Part shown: piece after piece, positions 17,316 to 26,373 of the stretch
Layout of the letters: each line of letters begins with the position of its first letter
Numbering within the stretch: the first letter of the stretch is position 1
NCBI GenBank assembly: GCA_012034405.1
Contig: JAAVLZ010000008.1
Coordinates: 1-64,000 of the forward strand
From: Oscillospiraceae bacterium HV4-5-C5C
Lineage (GTDB): Bacteria; Bacillota; Clostridia; Saccharofermentanales; Fastidiosipilaceae
Reading direction: 5' to 3'
Length of the DNA: 64,000 nt
Program-made: the position numbers and the translations under genes
The notes under the pieces: model-generated
The model's input: the letters and a program-made list of their open reading frames with translations, nothing else
Told to the model about the DNA's origin: nothing
The model's database searches: none

Positions 17316-17882
17316 ATGTATTACGCGCAATTAAGAAAACCGGATATCGCCAATGGCGAAGGAATCAGGGTCAGCCTGTTTGTCAGCGGCTGCACCCTGC
17401 GCTGTCCGGAATGCTTTAATCAGGACTACCAGAATTTTTGTTTTGGAAAACCCTGGACTACAGCTGAGGACCAGCTGTTGCTGGATAGCTTAGCTGATCC
17501 CATTATAAAGGGACTGACCGTCTTGGGCGGTGAGCCGTTCCAGAACACGGAAGGTCTGCTGCCAATATTGACCCGGGTCCGGCAGCAATTTGCCGCTGAC
17601 CGGAAGCAGGCTTGTGCCAGCGGACTGGCCAGTCAGGATCCTTATGCCAGTCAGAAAAATATCTGGATTTATAGTGGCTATACCTTTGAAAGCTTACTTG
17701 AAAATAGCCAACGACTGTCTCTTCTTAAACTGTGTGATGTCCTGGTGGATGGCCCCTTTATTTCGGCTTTGTACAGTCCTTCGCTGAGTTTCAGAGGCAG
17801 CCGAAATCAGCGGCTGCTGGATGTGTCAGCATCATTAATGGAAGGCCGGGCGGTCTTATACCGCCCGGACCACTATATCTGA
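17316..17882 (+). CDS. nrdG: Anaerobic ribonucleotide reductase activating protein
   Basis: The 188-residue radical SAM enzyme has cluster cysteines C26, C30 and C33 (CTLRCPEC) and a LGGEPF SAM-binding turn. It uses S-adenosylmethionine to abstract a hydrogen from the C-terminal glycine of NrdD. The ATG at 17316 is chosen over the adjacent GTG because GGAAAGG is eight bases away. It is about 20-30 residues longer than compact homologues because of an insert around residues 90-110. It forms a two-gene operon with nrdD. Confidence 0.95.
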   Translation: MYYAQLRKPDIANGEGIRVSLFVSGCTLRCPECFNQDYQNFCFGKPWTTAEDQLLLDSLADPIIKGLTVLGGEPFQNTEGLLPILTRVRQQFAADRKQACASGLASQDPYASQKNIWIYSGYTFESLLENSQRLSLLKLCDVLVDGPFISALYSPSLSFRGSRNQRLLDVSASLMEGRAVLYRPDHYI

Positions 17883-17941
17883 ACCCCGCGCTTAGTCCCT
17901 TCCGCTTACTCCGGTCAGTTCAATAATGAGACTGATTCTTC

Positions 17942-17969
17942 TTTACAAGCGGGTGTTTTAGGTTATAAT
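17942..17969 (+). promoter_or_regulatory. Promoter of ahpC
   Basis: TTTACA (17942-17947) and a perfect TATAAT (17964-17969) are separated by 16 bases, about 70 bases before the ahpC start. No clear PerR box was found. Confidence 0.55.
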
Positions 17970-18042
17970 GTAGTAAGCAGCCGCTAACTTGGTTGCGTTC
18001 AATAAAAATAACGGACAAGTAAATGAACAGGAGGTCATCACT

Positions 18043-18606
18043 ATGTCATTAATTCACAAAAAAGTCTCACCCTTCCACGTACATGCTTACCAGAATGATC
18101 AGTTTATTGAGGTAACGGAGCAGGATTTACTGGGCCATTGGTCTGTCATCGTATTTTATCCGGCTGACTTTACGTTTGTCTGTCCAACTGAGCTGGGCGA
18201 TCTGGCGGAAAACTATGAGGCTTTCAAAAAGATCAATTGTGAGGTCTACTCCGTTTCAACGGACAGCCACTTTACTCATAAAGCCTGGCACGATGAGTCT
18301 GATACCGTCCGCCAGGTCCAGTACCCCATGCTGGGTGATCCAGGTGCGGTTCTGGCCCGGGATTTTGATGTCCTGGCAGAGAAGGACTGGCAGGCCCTAC
18401 GAGGGAGTTTTGTCATCAATCCTGAGGGAGAAATAGTGGCTTATGAAGTTAACGATACCAGTATCGGTCGGGATTCATCCGAACTGCTGCGTAAGGTTGA
18501 AGCCGCGCAGTTTGTAGCGGAAAACGGTGATCAGGTCTGTCCCGCCCGCTGGAGGCCGGGTGAAAAAACCTTGAAGCCGGGGTATGATCTGGTCGGTAAA
18601 ATCTGA
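18043..18606 (+). CDS. ahpC: Alkyl hydroperoxide reductase subunit C (2-Cys peroxiredoxin)
   Basis: The 187 residues equal the family's usual length. The peroxidatic cysteine is C47 (in FTFVCPTE) and the resolving cysteine is C166 (in QVCPARW). It reduces hydrogen peroxide and organic peroxides and is normally re-reduced by AhpF or thioredoxin. No ahpF-like gene follows here. AGGAGG is eight bases before the ATG. It is monocistronic, ending at a bidirectional terminator. Confidence 0.96.
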   Translation: MSLIHKKVSPFHVHAYQNDQFIEVTEQDLLGHWSVIVFYPADFTFVCPTELGDLAENYEAFKKINCEVYSVSTDSHFTHKAWHDESDTVRQVQYPMLGDPGAVLARDFDVLAEKDWQALRGSFVINPEGEIVAYEVNDTSIGRDSSELLRKVEAAQFVAENGDQVCPARWRPGEKTLKPGYDLVGKI

Positions 18607-18638
18607 ACAATTGGATCTGATACCTGCCTGCGGGCAGC

Positions 18639-18682
18639 AAAACGGCCGTACCTGCTGAGACTCAGCGGTGCGGCCGTTTATT
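18639..18682. terminator. Bidirectional terminator between ahpC and the GH42 gene
   Basis: A long hairpin pairs 18641-18657 with 18662-18678 (about 17 pairs including AACGGCCG/CGGCCGTT, one bulge). It has T-rich sequence on the plus side and AAAA before it, which gives T on the minus side. It lies between two convergent genes. Confidence 0.75.
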
Positions 18683-18708
18683 ATGTCTGACCTGACATTA
18701 TGGAAAAA

Positions 18709-20736
18709 TCAGATCCGGATCAGAAACCTGACCGCATAGGGCTGGAGGGTAAGACCTGTTGTATAGGTATTCCTGGTCTCCAGATCTGCCAGCGCATGCC
18801 TGAGGCTTAAGCGTACCGCCTGCTGATTATAGTTTTGTAAAATAATGACCTGGCCTTGCTGGCTTTCTCTCAGTCCTGCTGTCACCCCTGGTGGTAAAGT
18901 CTGACCCGGCAGGGCTTGCTTCAGATGCAATCCGCCCTGCAGTTTTTCATAAAAATCCAGGTAGAAGGCAGGTTCCGCCCGGCTGGCCAGATAGTAGGCC
19001 TGACCCTGTCCAAAGGTGTGACGCGCCAGGACTGCCTCACCCTGATAAAAGTCCTGTTCATAAACCGCCAGGATCTCTGCGTCCTTGACCTGCACGCGTT
19101 CGCAAAGATCCGTCAGCTGATAGGTGCGGCCATTCCAGCTCATCTGGTTTTGTTCCGTGTCGGTGAGCGCGTCAATTTCTTCTGAACGCAGGCCAAACAG
19201 GTCCATCATGCCATGAGGGGTTCCCCCCAGATAGCAAAGGTCATCGCGGTTGACGATGCCGCTCCAATAAGTACTAACCAGGGTACCGCCACGCGCTGTA
19301 AAGTCGCGTAGCTTAAGCTCAATATCCGAGCGGGTCAGGTAGAGTAAAGGGGCCACAATTAAACGATAGCGGTCCAGATCAGTTTCCGGGTCAATAATAT
19401 CGACTGGGATTCCCTGCTGCCAGAACGCGCGGTAATGATCCTGCAGGGTTTCCACATAATGCATGCCGATATTTCTGGGGCCGGCGGAGTTTTCCATTGC
19501 CCAGCGGTTTTCCCAGTCAAATATAATCGCGACTTCAGGCCTGACTTCACTGTGTAACAACGGCGGATCCAGCTGACTTAAGCGCTTTAATCTTATGCCC
19601 AGCTGACTGACTTCATCAAAGACTCTGGTGTCTGCTTTGCCATAGTGATCAACCACGGCGCCATGAAATTTTTCCGTACCGCCCCGGCCTTTACGCCATT
19701 GAAAGTATTGGACGGAATCAGAACCATGAGCGACGGCCTGCAGGGATGACAGCATGTGCATGCCTGGCTTTTTCAGTTTGGAAACCGGTTTCCAGTTCAG
19801 GGAGCTGGGGGTGCTTTCCATCAGCAAAAACGGTTCCCGCTTGATTGAACGCATCAGATCATGCGCCATCGCCGCACTGACGGCAGTTTCAGTATCATTT
19901 GCCTGCATATTCCAGTCCGGGTAATTATCCCAGGAAACAATATCCAGCACGTCTCTGAATTTATAGTAATTCAGCACGGGCGAAAAACCCATGAGGTTAG
20001 TGGTGACCGGCAGCCTGGAACCACCATCTCGCAGCGCTTTTACCTCCTGCCGGCAAAAATCCACGGTCTGGTCCGTCGTAAACCGCTCCCAGGCCAGCTT
20101 CAGCCCCAGCGTGCTTTGTTCGCCATCCGCGAACGGCGGTTCAACCTCCTCCCAGGACGTGTAGGTATGGCTCCAGAAAGCCGTCCACCATTCATGGTTC
20201 AGGTGATCCAGGGTGCCGTAAGTCTCCTTCAGCCACTCTCTGAAGGCCTGCTGGCAGTGTTCACAATAGCAGCTGCCACTGTACTCATTGGACAAATGCC
20301 ATAAGATAACCGCCGGATCATCCTTAAAAGTTTCCGCGAGCCGGCGATTCATCAGATAGACCTTTTCGCGATATACCGGTGACGTCAGGCAGTGATTATG
20401 CCGCTCCCCCATATGATTTCTCTGGCCGGAGACATTGACTCTCAGCACCTCCGGATATCGTTTGGCCATCCAGGCCGGTCTGGCCCCGCTGGGCGTAGCC
20501 AGGATAGTATAGACGCCGTTTTCATACAGCCGTCCGACCACCGACTTCAGCCAGTCCATCCGGTATACGCCCTCTTCAGGCTCCAGCGCGGTCCAGGCAA
20601 AAATTCCTACTGAAACGCAGTTAACCTGAGCCTGGCGCATCAGCTCCAGGTCTTGCTCCAGAATATCCGGCCGGTCCAGCCATTGATCCGGATTGTAATC
20701 AGCGCCATGCAAAAAAGCTTGATCAAGAATATGCAT
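18709..20736 (-). CDS. GH42 beta-galactosidase
   Basis: The start at 20736 is taken because GAGGAGG precedes this ATG; the longer reading adds an unlikely 11 residues. The 675-residue protein has a TIM barrel opening GADYNPDQW, acid/base E151 in WHLSNEYSG, the family zinc-type cysteines in CYCEHC, and nucleophile E307 in LLMEST. A beta-galactosidase trimerisation domain and a small C-terminal domain follow. There is no signal peptide, so it acts on imported beta-galactosides such as lacto-oligosaccharides or galactan fragments. It lies 32 bases downstream of a membrane-protein gene on the same strand. Confidence 0.93.
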   Translation of the reverse strand: MHILDQAFLHGADYNPDQWLDRPDILEQDLELMRQAQVNCVSVGIFAWTALEPEEGVYRMDWLKSVVGRLYENGVYTILATPSGARPAWMAKRYPEVLRVNVSGQRNHMGERHNHCLTSPVYREKVYLMNRRLAETFKDDPAVILWHLSNEYSGSCYCEHCQQAFREWLKETYGTLDHLNHEWWTAFWSHTYTSWEEVEPPFADGEQSTLGLKLAWERFTTDQTVDFCRQEVKALRDGGSRLPVTTNLMGFSPVLNYYKFRDVLDIVSWDNYPDWNMQANDTETAVSAAMAHDLMRSIKREPFLLMESTPSSLNWKPVSKLKKPGMHMLSSLQAVAHGSDSVQYFQWRKGRGGTEKFHGAVVDHYGKADTRVFDEVSQLGIRLKRLSQLDPPLLHSEVRPEVAIIFDWENRWAMENSAGPRNIGMHYVETLQDHYRAFWQQGIPVDIIDPETDLDRYRLIVAPLLYLTRSDIELKLRDFTARGGTLVSTYWSGIVNRDDLCYLGGTPHGMMDLFGLRSEEIDALTDTEQNQMSWNGRTYQLTDLCERVQVKDAEILAVYEQDFYQGEAVLARHTFGQGQAYYLASRAEPAFYLDFYEKLQGGLHLKQALPGQTLPPGVTAGLRESQQGQVIILQNYNQQAVRLSLRHALADLETRNTYTTGLTLQPYAVRFLIRI

Positions 20737-20768
20737 TGTATCCTCCTCAGGCAAATAAATGGGCCACA

Positions 20769-22202
20769 TTAAGTCATGGACTCAGGTATGGCCGTATCTG
20801 GCTTCATTCTAGCATGAAAGCGCCGCTCCATATACTTTAACAGCTGCTTCCCGTCCTGAGCGGTTAATCGGCCGGGGAGTTCATGAACGGTTACAATGGC
20901 AGGCTCAGTTTGATCAAGCCTGCTGGCGGCAGCAAAGCCCGCGGCAGCCGTACGGTTGCCGCTGAGCAGCCATTCAGCCGTTGTGACCTTGCAGGTCCGC
21001 CGCAGTTGCTGGCTGACTGCCAGTGTCCTGCCGCCTCCTGTTTCAGGACTGGTGATCGTGCAAAGCCTCAAGCCGGGCTGATCCGGCAAGTCCAGCGGCG
21101 TCCGCTGCGCTAAAACCGGTAGCTTAAGAAGCGGCTCCGTCACGTCTGCAATGACTGGTTCCGGCGCCAGCAGCAGATACGACAACACTTCATAGCCGCA
21201 CAAGTCAGGCTGATACAGCAAAGAATGATGCAGCCTTGAGCATTTGATCAGCTGAATCAGGTACTGACTGCTGTCTGTGGAGTCTCCCCAATAGGAAAGG
21301 TAGAGGTCCCGGCGGCTTAACAGCACCGCAAAATAACCCGGAACCTGCTTTTGTGCTAAGGCCAGGTTCAGAGACTGCTGTATGGCGGCGCTGCTCACAG
21401 GATCAAATGGAATGGCGTCCAGTACGCTTTGCTGCAGCGGATCAAACAGCACCGCGCCGTTCAGAGCCAGGAACGGCAAGTTGAGCGGCAGCTGCGGCCA
21501 GCGGGCCGCAAATGCCGCCGGCGTCCAGTCCGTCTGATAGGTGACCTGACAGCCCTCCTCCCTGAGGCGGTTCAGCCGGATTTGTTCCCGCTTGTTATTT
21601 TGCAGGATACTCACAGCCTGATCATCCAGGACAAACAGGTGGTCCCTGTTTCTATGTCTTGGCAGCCAGGTTCCATTTAGTAGTAAAGCTATAAATATAC
21701 CAAAAAGGGTCAGCAGGACTCTGTAGATTACAAAGTAGAAAGGATTTTCATCCTGATAGTGAGCCAGCGTAATCGAAAAGAAGACGACACAGGAGAAATA
21801 GCTGATGTTGGGCCGCTTAATCATCAGCGTAAACAGGACGATCGGGATGATAAAAAGCGTGACGATAGCGTAATGAACCAGACGGTTTTCCATAAGGAAA
21901 CCGCGGTCAAGGTAGAGGATGATCAAGGAAAACGATCCGCCGACAAACGTGCCCAGTGTACGGGTTTTGGCATTTTTTCTTGTATCTCCGTGAGTCTGCT
22001 GCATGACCATCATCGCTGCGATCGCGGCATAAAACGGCGAAACGCCGGCCCAGTAGCTGGCCAGGCAGCAAAGGCCTACGGCAATCAGTGATTTGACGGT
22101 CCTCAAACCGATATTGACCGGTATCCGGCCGGCAGAGCGCCGTGGCGGCGCTTTATCAGCCGGCTGTCGGCTGTCTGCTTGATCATGAGTCTCAGTCATC
22201 AT
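20769..22202 (-). CDS. FUSC-type membrane protein fused to a degenerate HAD-like domain
   Basis: The protein has 477 residues. Residues about 28-175 form a six-segment FUSC/aromatic-acid-exporter-like membrane domain, including the MMVMQQTHGDTRKNAKTRTLGT loop typical of that family. After an HRNR linker, residues about 188-450 read like a Cof-type HAD hydrolase: a LFVLDDQAVSIL strand where DxDGT should be, a REQIRLNRLREEGCQV segment, and PFLALNGAVLFD. The second catalytic Asp is replaced, so the HAD part is probably inactive and may be a ligand sensor. The cargo is unknown. The start lacks a strong ribosome site. It lies between Nudix/HAD genes and the GH42 gene on the same strand. Confidence 0.7.
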   Translation of the reverse strand: MMTETHDQADSRQPADKAPPRRSAGRIPVNIGLRTVKSLIAVGLCCLASYWAGVSPFYAAIAAMMVMQQTHGDTRKNAKTRTLGTFVGGSFSLIILYLDRGFLMENRLVHYAIVTLFIIPIVLFTLMIKRPNISYFSCVVFFSITLAHYQDENPFYFVIYRVLLTLFGIFIALLLNGTWLPRHRNRDHLFVLDDQAVSILQNNKREQIRLNRLREEGCQVTYQTDWTPAAFAARWPQLPLNLPFLALNGAVLFDPLQQSVLDAIPFDPVSSAAIQQSLNLALAQKQVPGYFAVLLSRRDLYLSYWGDSTDSSQYLIQLIKCSRLHHSLLYQPDLCGYEVLSYLLLAPEPVIADVTEPLLKLPVLAQRTPLDLPDQPGLRLCTITSPETGGGRTLAVSQQLRRTCKVTTAEWLLSGNRTAAAGFAAASRLDQTEPAIVTVHELPGRLTAQDGKQLLKYMERRFHARMKPDTAIPESMT

Positions 22203-22279
22203 AGCTACTATTTAAGCTGAACCGCGGATCCAAGACAATCGCCGCGGCTCCTCCTCCTTTTATAAAGTGGTCAGATTTA

Positions 22280-22765
22280 TCAGCCATGATTGTATGGAAT
22301 TTGCTGCAGCCCCAGGTAACCGCTGAGCGTACCGTTGATCAATCCGGAAATGACGCCTTGTAAACAGTCCGGTTTCAGGCGGACGCGATCAGCCTGATCC
22401 AGCGTCAGCCATTCGCTGATCAGCTGCATGCTGTCCGTTTCGGTCGGCACCTGCCGGTGCCCTGCCAGGGGATGACAGAGGAAGATGTGATAAAGTTTAT
22501 GGGAATATTCAGGATATAGATGGTTGAACGCTGCATCCAGGCACCGGACCTCACAGACCGCCAGTAACTGCCGGCATTCAACAGGATAACCGGTTTCTTC
22601 CAGCATCTCACGCTCTAGCGCGTCCGGCAACGACTCAGTCTCCAGCTGGCCGCCGCCCGGCAATGTATAATACCGGCCGTTGAAGGGATCCTGACATAAA
22701 TTTAATAAGACGCGCTGACCATCATATAGTATACCTTTGGCTGTACTGCGTATCATAGCTGTCAC
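22280..22765 (-). CDS. Nudix hydrolase
   Basis: The 161-residue protein has the Nudix box from the GGGQLE turn through LEREMLEETG (about residues 36-60), whose glutamates bind magnesium. These enzymes cleave nucleoside diphosphates linked to other groups; the substrate is not readable. The start ATG overlaps the stop of the upstream HAD gene by four bases, a sign of translational coupling, so it probably shares that gene's metabolic role. Confidence 0.88.
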   Translation of the reverse strand: MTAMIRSTAKGILYDGQRVLLNLCQDPFNGRYYTLPGGGQLETESLPDALEREMLEETGYPVECRQLLAVCEVRCLDAAFNHLYPEYSHKLYHIFLCHPLAGHRQVPTETDSMQLISEWLTLDQADRVRLKPDCLQGVISGLINGTLSGYLGLQQIPYNHG

Positions 22766-23442
22766 TGTTCTCCCTCGTCCATGCCTTGCTCTAAAGCCTG
22801 TCTGAGTTTATTCAAGTCCGGGAAAACCCTGGCCTGGGTTAAGATATGGGCCGGAAAAGCCTGCAGCTCGATCAGATCCGGAACGATAGCTAACTGCAGG
22901 CCGGCCGCTAAGGCAGAGGCCGCCCCGTTGGGAGAATCTTCCACCGCCAGGCAGTGCTCAGGCCGGATCTTGAGCAGCTGAGTGGCCGCCAGATAAATAT
23001 CCGGTGCAGGCTTGCTCCGCCGGATCTGATTGCCGCAGATTTTTTGTGGAAAGGCCTGCTCCAGGCCTCCGCTAGCCAAACAGAAGTCAGTCCTGGCCTG
23101 ATCACTGCTGGTCGCGACACAGTAGGGCCACTGCCGGATCTCAAGCCATTGCTGCAGGTCTTTCAGGCCGGGCTTCAGCGGTATACCTTCCGTCACAATC
23201 AGCTGATTCAGCCGTTCATTCATGAACTGACGGGCCTGATGGTAGTTAAAAGCCGGCCCCAGCGCCTGAGTCAGGACCTCACCTGCGCTTTGGGTATTCA
23301 GGCCCAGAAGGCGCAGACAAAGTGAGCGGTCAATGGGCCACCCTAGCGCTTCACCGGCCTGCATCCATGCCCGGACCGCTAATTGTTCCGTGTCAAACAT
23401 GACCCCGTCCATATCAAAGACTAACGCCTGAATCACGTTCAT
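22762..23442 (-). CDS. HAD-superfamily phosphatase, beta-phosphoglucomutase-like
   Basis: The 226-residue protein has all four HAD motifs: the FDMDGVMFD nucleophile loop (residues 9-17), VATSS (about 109-113), the lysine in RRSKPAPDIY, and VEDSPNG. The helical cap has the size of the beta-phosphoglucomutase/sugar-phosphatase subgroup. It probably removes or moves phosphate on a sugar phosphate. AAGGAG is seven bases before the ATG. It is the first gene of a likely run HAD, Nudix, FUSC-HAD, GH42 on the minus strand. Confidence 0.9.
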   Translation of the reverse strand: MNVIQALVFDMDGVMFDTEQLAVRAWMQAGEALGWPIDRSLCLRLLGLNTQSAGEVLTQALGPAFNYHQARQFMNERLNQLIVTEGIPLKPGLKDLQQWLEIRQWPYCVATSSDQARTDFCLASGGLEQAFPQKICGNQIRRSKPAPDIYLAATQLLKIRPEHCLAVEDSPNGAASALAAGLQLAIVPDLIELQAFPAHILTQARVFPDLNKLRQALEQGMDEGEQ

Positions 23443-23765
23443 GTTAAAACTCCTTTGCGATTTGATCTTATCACGCTTCCGGCCTGGCCGCTATTCTGCA
23501 AGTTATCTGTATTTGTCGTTCATTCATCTCACATAAAACAGATAAATCAGCTGCTTTTGTGCAGATTCGTTCATATTTACGGACGAATCATGCTGCAAGT
23601 TAAATCTTTCGCCTTGCGTACCGGCTTTTATTTTATACTAATCAGGTCTGCATTTCATAACTGATTAAGCGTTTCTCCACGCCCCCGGCTGCCAGCTGCA
23701 GCTTTGGCGGTCTGCTTAACCAGCCTGTGCGGTCATATTCTTCTTAAGTATACGGAGGTTAACCC
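23443..23765. promoter_or_regulatory. Divergent intergenic region, HAD operon / glutamate-synthase-like gene
   Basis: No gene was seen in these 323 bases. A T-rich stretch near 23620-23645 contains a possible weak plus-strand promoter (TTGCGT, then TACTAA 16 bases on). CGGAGGT eight bases before 23766 is the ribosome site of the downstream gene. No strong inverted repeats were noticed. Confidence 0.3.
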
Positions 23766-25358
23766 ATGAATCTGCGCAAACCAAATGCCAATGATGCGAC
23801 CCGTTCAGCTAACCGCTCCCGGGACGTCTCTCCTGCCAGCGGGCTTTGCTCCCGCTGTGTTGACGGCTGCCGCGGCAATTGTGAAGTCTTTCAGTCCACT
23901 TATCGCGGCAGAGAACTGATCTACCCCGGTCCTTATGGTGAAGTATCAGCCGGCTCAGATAAAGACTATCCGGTTGATTATTCCCACCTGAACATTCAGG
24001 GCTATGCCAGCGGAGCTCGCGGACTGCCTGCTGGGGTGGCGGCAACGTCCGATACCGCTTTATTTCCGGATGTCGATACCACAACCGCTTACGGCTGGAA
24101 CCAAAAGGTCAAAATGTCAGTTCCTGTTTTTACCGGTGCTTTAGGCTCAACTGAAATCGCCCGTAAAAACTGGGAACATTTTGCCATTGGCGCAGCGCTG
24201 GCCGGTATCACGATTGTCTGCGGTGAAAATGTCTGCGGTATCGATCCGGGTCTTGAACTTGACCAGCATCATAAGGTGGTCAAGGCACCTGATATGGACC
24301 GGCGGATTGAGGCCTACCGCCGCTATCACAGCGGTAATGGTGAAATGCTGATCCAGATGAATGTAGAAGACGCCCGTTTGGGGGTCGCTGAGTACATCAT
24401 CAATCGGCATCATATTGATACCATTGAACTTAAGTGGGGCCAGGGGGCCAAATGTATCGGTGGCGAAATCAAAGTTGCGTCACTGGAACGCGCGTTGGAA
24501 CTGCAAAAGCGCGGGTACATTGTTACGCCGGATCCTTCTGACCCGGTCAATCAGGCGGCTTTTAAGGCCGGTGCGCTCCATGAATTTGAACGGCACAGCC
24601 GCTTAGGGTTTGTTGACGAAGCGGATTTCCTGGAGACAGTAGAACAGCTGCGTAAACTGGGCTACCGCCGGGTTACCCTTAAAACCGGAGCCTACAGCCT
24701 GAACGAGCTGGCCAAAGCCATGAAATGGGGTTCTGAGGCCAGGATTGATCTGCTGACCATAGACGGGGCCGGCGGCGGTACCGGTATGAGTCCCTGGCGG
24801 ATGATGGAAGAATGGGGGGTTCCTTCCCTGTATTTGCACAGCGCAGCTTATGAATTTGCTGAAATTCTCAGTCAGCGCGGCCTGCGGGTACCTGATCTGG
24901 CATTTGCCGGCGGCTTCAGTTCAGAAGATGGCATCTATAAGGCTCTGGCTCTGGGCAGCCCTTATGTTAAGGCTGTCTGCATGGGCCGGGCTTTGATGAT
25001 TCCCGGTATGGTCGGGAAAAACATCGGAACCTGGCTTAAAGACGGCAGCCTGCCTAAAGCCATCTCCGCCTATGGCAATACTCCGGAAGAGATCTTTGCG
25101 GACTATGAAAAAGTGCGCGATCTGGTAGGTAATGATGAGATTAAAAATATCCCTCTGGGCGCGATCGGCCTTTACAGCTACGTGGACAAGCTGAAAGTCG
25201 GTCTGCAACAGTTAATGGCTGGATCCCGCTGCTTTAGCGTTCCGGCTATCAGCCGCCGGGAGCTGATGTCGCTGACTCATGACTGTCAGGAAGTAACCGG
25301 CATTCCCTTCCTGATGGATTGCTACCGCGAGGAAGCACTGGATATTCTGAACCATTAA
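23766..25358 (+). CDS. FMN-binding glutamate-synthase-family protein
   Basis: The 530-residue protein has an N-terminal cysteine cluster CSRCVDGCRGNC (residues about 28-39), then the glutamate synthase central/FMN barrel: SVPVFTGALGSTEI, ELKWGQGAKCIGGEI and IDGAGGGTGMSPWRM. It lacks the glutaminase domain and the large C-terminal beta-helix of full GltB. It belongs to the stand-alone flavoproteins annotated as glutamate synthase domain 2, common in anaerobes, and probably transfers electrons or ammonia to a keto acid. The physiological reaction is unproven. It is monocistronic, with a strong terminator. Confidence 0.85.
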   Translation: MNLRKPNANDATRSANRSRDVSPASGLCSRCVDGCRGNCEVFQSTYRGRELIYPGPYGEVSAGSDKDYPVDYSHLNIQGYASGARGLPAGVAATSDTALFPDVDTTTAYGWNQKVKMSVPVFTGALGSTEIARKNWEHFAIGAALAGITIVCGENVCGIDPGLELDQHHKVVKAPDMDRRIEAYRRYHSGNGEMLIQMNVEDARLGVAEYIINRHHIDTIELKWGQGAKCIGGEIKVASLERALELQKRGYIVTPDPSDPVNQAAFKAGALHEFERHSRLGFVDEADFLETVEQLRKLGYRRVTLKTGAYSLNELAKAMKWGSEARIDLLTIDGAGGGTGMSPWRMMEEWGVPSLYLHSAAYEFAEILSQRGLRVPDLAFAGGFSSEDGIYKALALGSPYVKAVCMGRALMIPGMVGKNIGTWLKDGSLPKAISAYGNTPEEIFADYEKVRDLVGNDEIKNIPLGAIGLYSYVDKLKVGLQQLMAGSRCFSVPAISRRELMSLTHDCQEVTGIPFLMDCYREEALDILNH

Positions 25359-25399
25359 ACCTGGCCTGGATTTCCTGATCACGATACCTGCTGTTAACA

Positions 25400-25437
25400 A
25401 AAGCCGCCGTCAGATTGTTTCCTGACGACGGCTTTTT
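25400..25437. terminator. Terminator between the glutamate-synthase-like gene and the XDH operon
   Basis: A 12-bp stem (25402-25413 with 25422-25433, one mismatch) and an 8-base loop are followed by TTTTT on the plus strand. AAAA before the stem lets it also work for the minus-strand operon that ends at 25489. Confidence 0.8.
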
Positions 25438-25488
25438 AGCGGCCGGGTCCAGCTACCGGAAGCATCCCCCGCCGCATTCCTGCCAGCC

Positions 25489-26373
25489 TTACTGGTCTGT
25501 TACCTGTGCACCGCTCCGGGTCTGCGCCAGCACGGCAGTTAAAAAGTTTCTGACCAGATTAAGACACACGGTCCGGCGGTAACCCGCCGTCGAGCGCTGA
25601 TCCGTTATAGGCCGCAGCAGCTGGTCATAAGCTTTAACCGCGGCGGCTATATCATAGTCTCCGTTCAGGATCGCCGTTTCAATCTGACTGTCTCGGACTA
25701 CGGTGACGCCAACTGAGCCAAAGGCCAGGGCCAGTCGGGTGAGCTGTCCCGCCTCAGCTGCAGCCGCCCCGCAGAAGGATACTTTGGAGATAGCCTGAGC
25801 TTTGCGCGCCGCGATTTTTTCGTATTCCGTCAGGGTATAGCGGACTTTGGGAATCAGGATCTCAGTTAACAGCTCATCCGGCTGACGGCAGGTCCGCCGC
25901 ACGCCCTGAATAAACTGCCGCAGCGGCAGTAAGCGATAGCTGATCGATCCGTCCGTATCCTTGACATTTACAGAAGCTGGCTCAAATCTGGCCAATCTGA
26001 CGCTCGCGTCCAGCGCGTAGAGCACCGGCAGCGTATCTCCGGCTGGCGAAGCGTTGCAGATATTCCCGCCCAGTGTACCCAGATTCCTTATCGGCGGCGC
26101 CGCGACCTTGCGGCAGGCTTGCAGTAAAACATCCGGCAGATCGACTTTGGTCTGAGTCAGCAGGTCCTGGTAGGTAACCGTACTCCCAATAACATAAAAC
26201 TGCTCCGTCGCGCTGATTTGTCCCAGTTCCGGCAACTGCCGCAAAAATAAGTAGGAGGCAGCCGCTCTGGGGTGAACCATGATATCCGTACCGCCGGCAT
26301 AGGGCGTCACCTTTCCCGCCTGCAGCAAGCGCAAAGCTTCGCTCAGATTCTCAGGCGCATATGAATTCACCAT
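25489..26373 (-). CDS. Xanthine dehydrogenase family, FAD-binding subunit
   Basis: The start at 26373 gives MVNSYAPENLSEAL, the usual opening of this 290-residue family; the longer reading is overlap with the upstream gene. The 294-residue protein shows the FAD pyrophosphate-binding PYAGGTDIMV and the RNLGTLGGNICNASPAGDTLP segment. It passes electrons from the Fe-S subunit to NAD+ or another acceptor. It overlaps the Fe-S subunit gene by seven bases and is the last gene of the three-subunit operon. Confidence 0.92.
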   Translation of the reverse strand: MVNSYAPENLSEALRLLQAGKVTPYAGGTDIMVHPRAAASYLFLRQLPELGQISATEQFYVIGSTVTYQDLLTQTKVDLPDVLLQACRKVAAPPIRNLGTLGGNICNASPAGDTLPVLYALDASVRLARFEPASVNVKDTDGSISYRLLPLRQFIQGVRRTCRQPDELLTEILIPKVRYTLTEYEKIAARKAQAISKVSFCGAAAAEAGQLTRLALAFGSVGVTVVRDSQIETAILNGDYDIAAAVKAYDQLLRPITDQRSTAGYRRTVCLNLVRNFLTAVLAQTRSGAQVTDQ

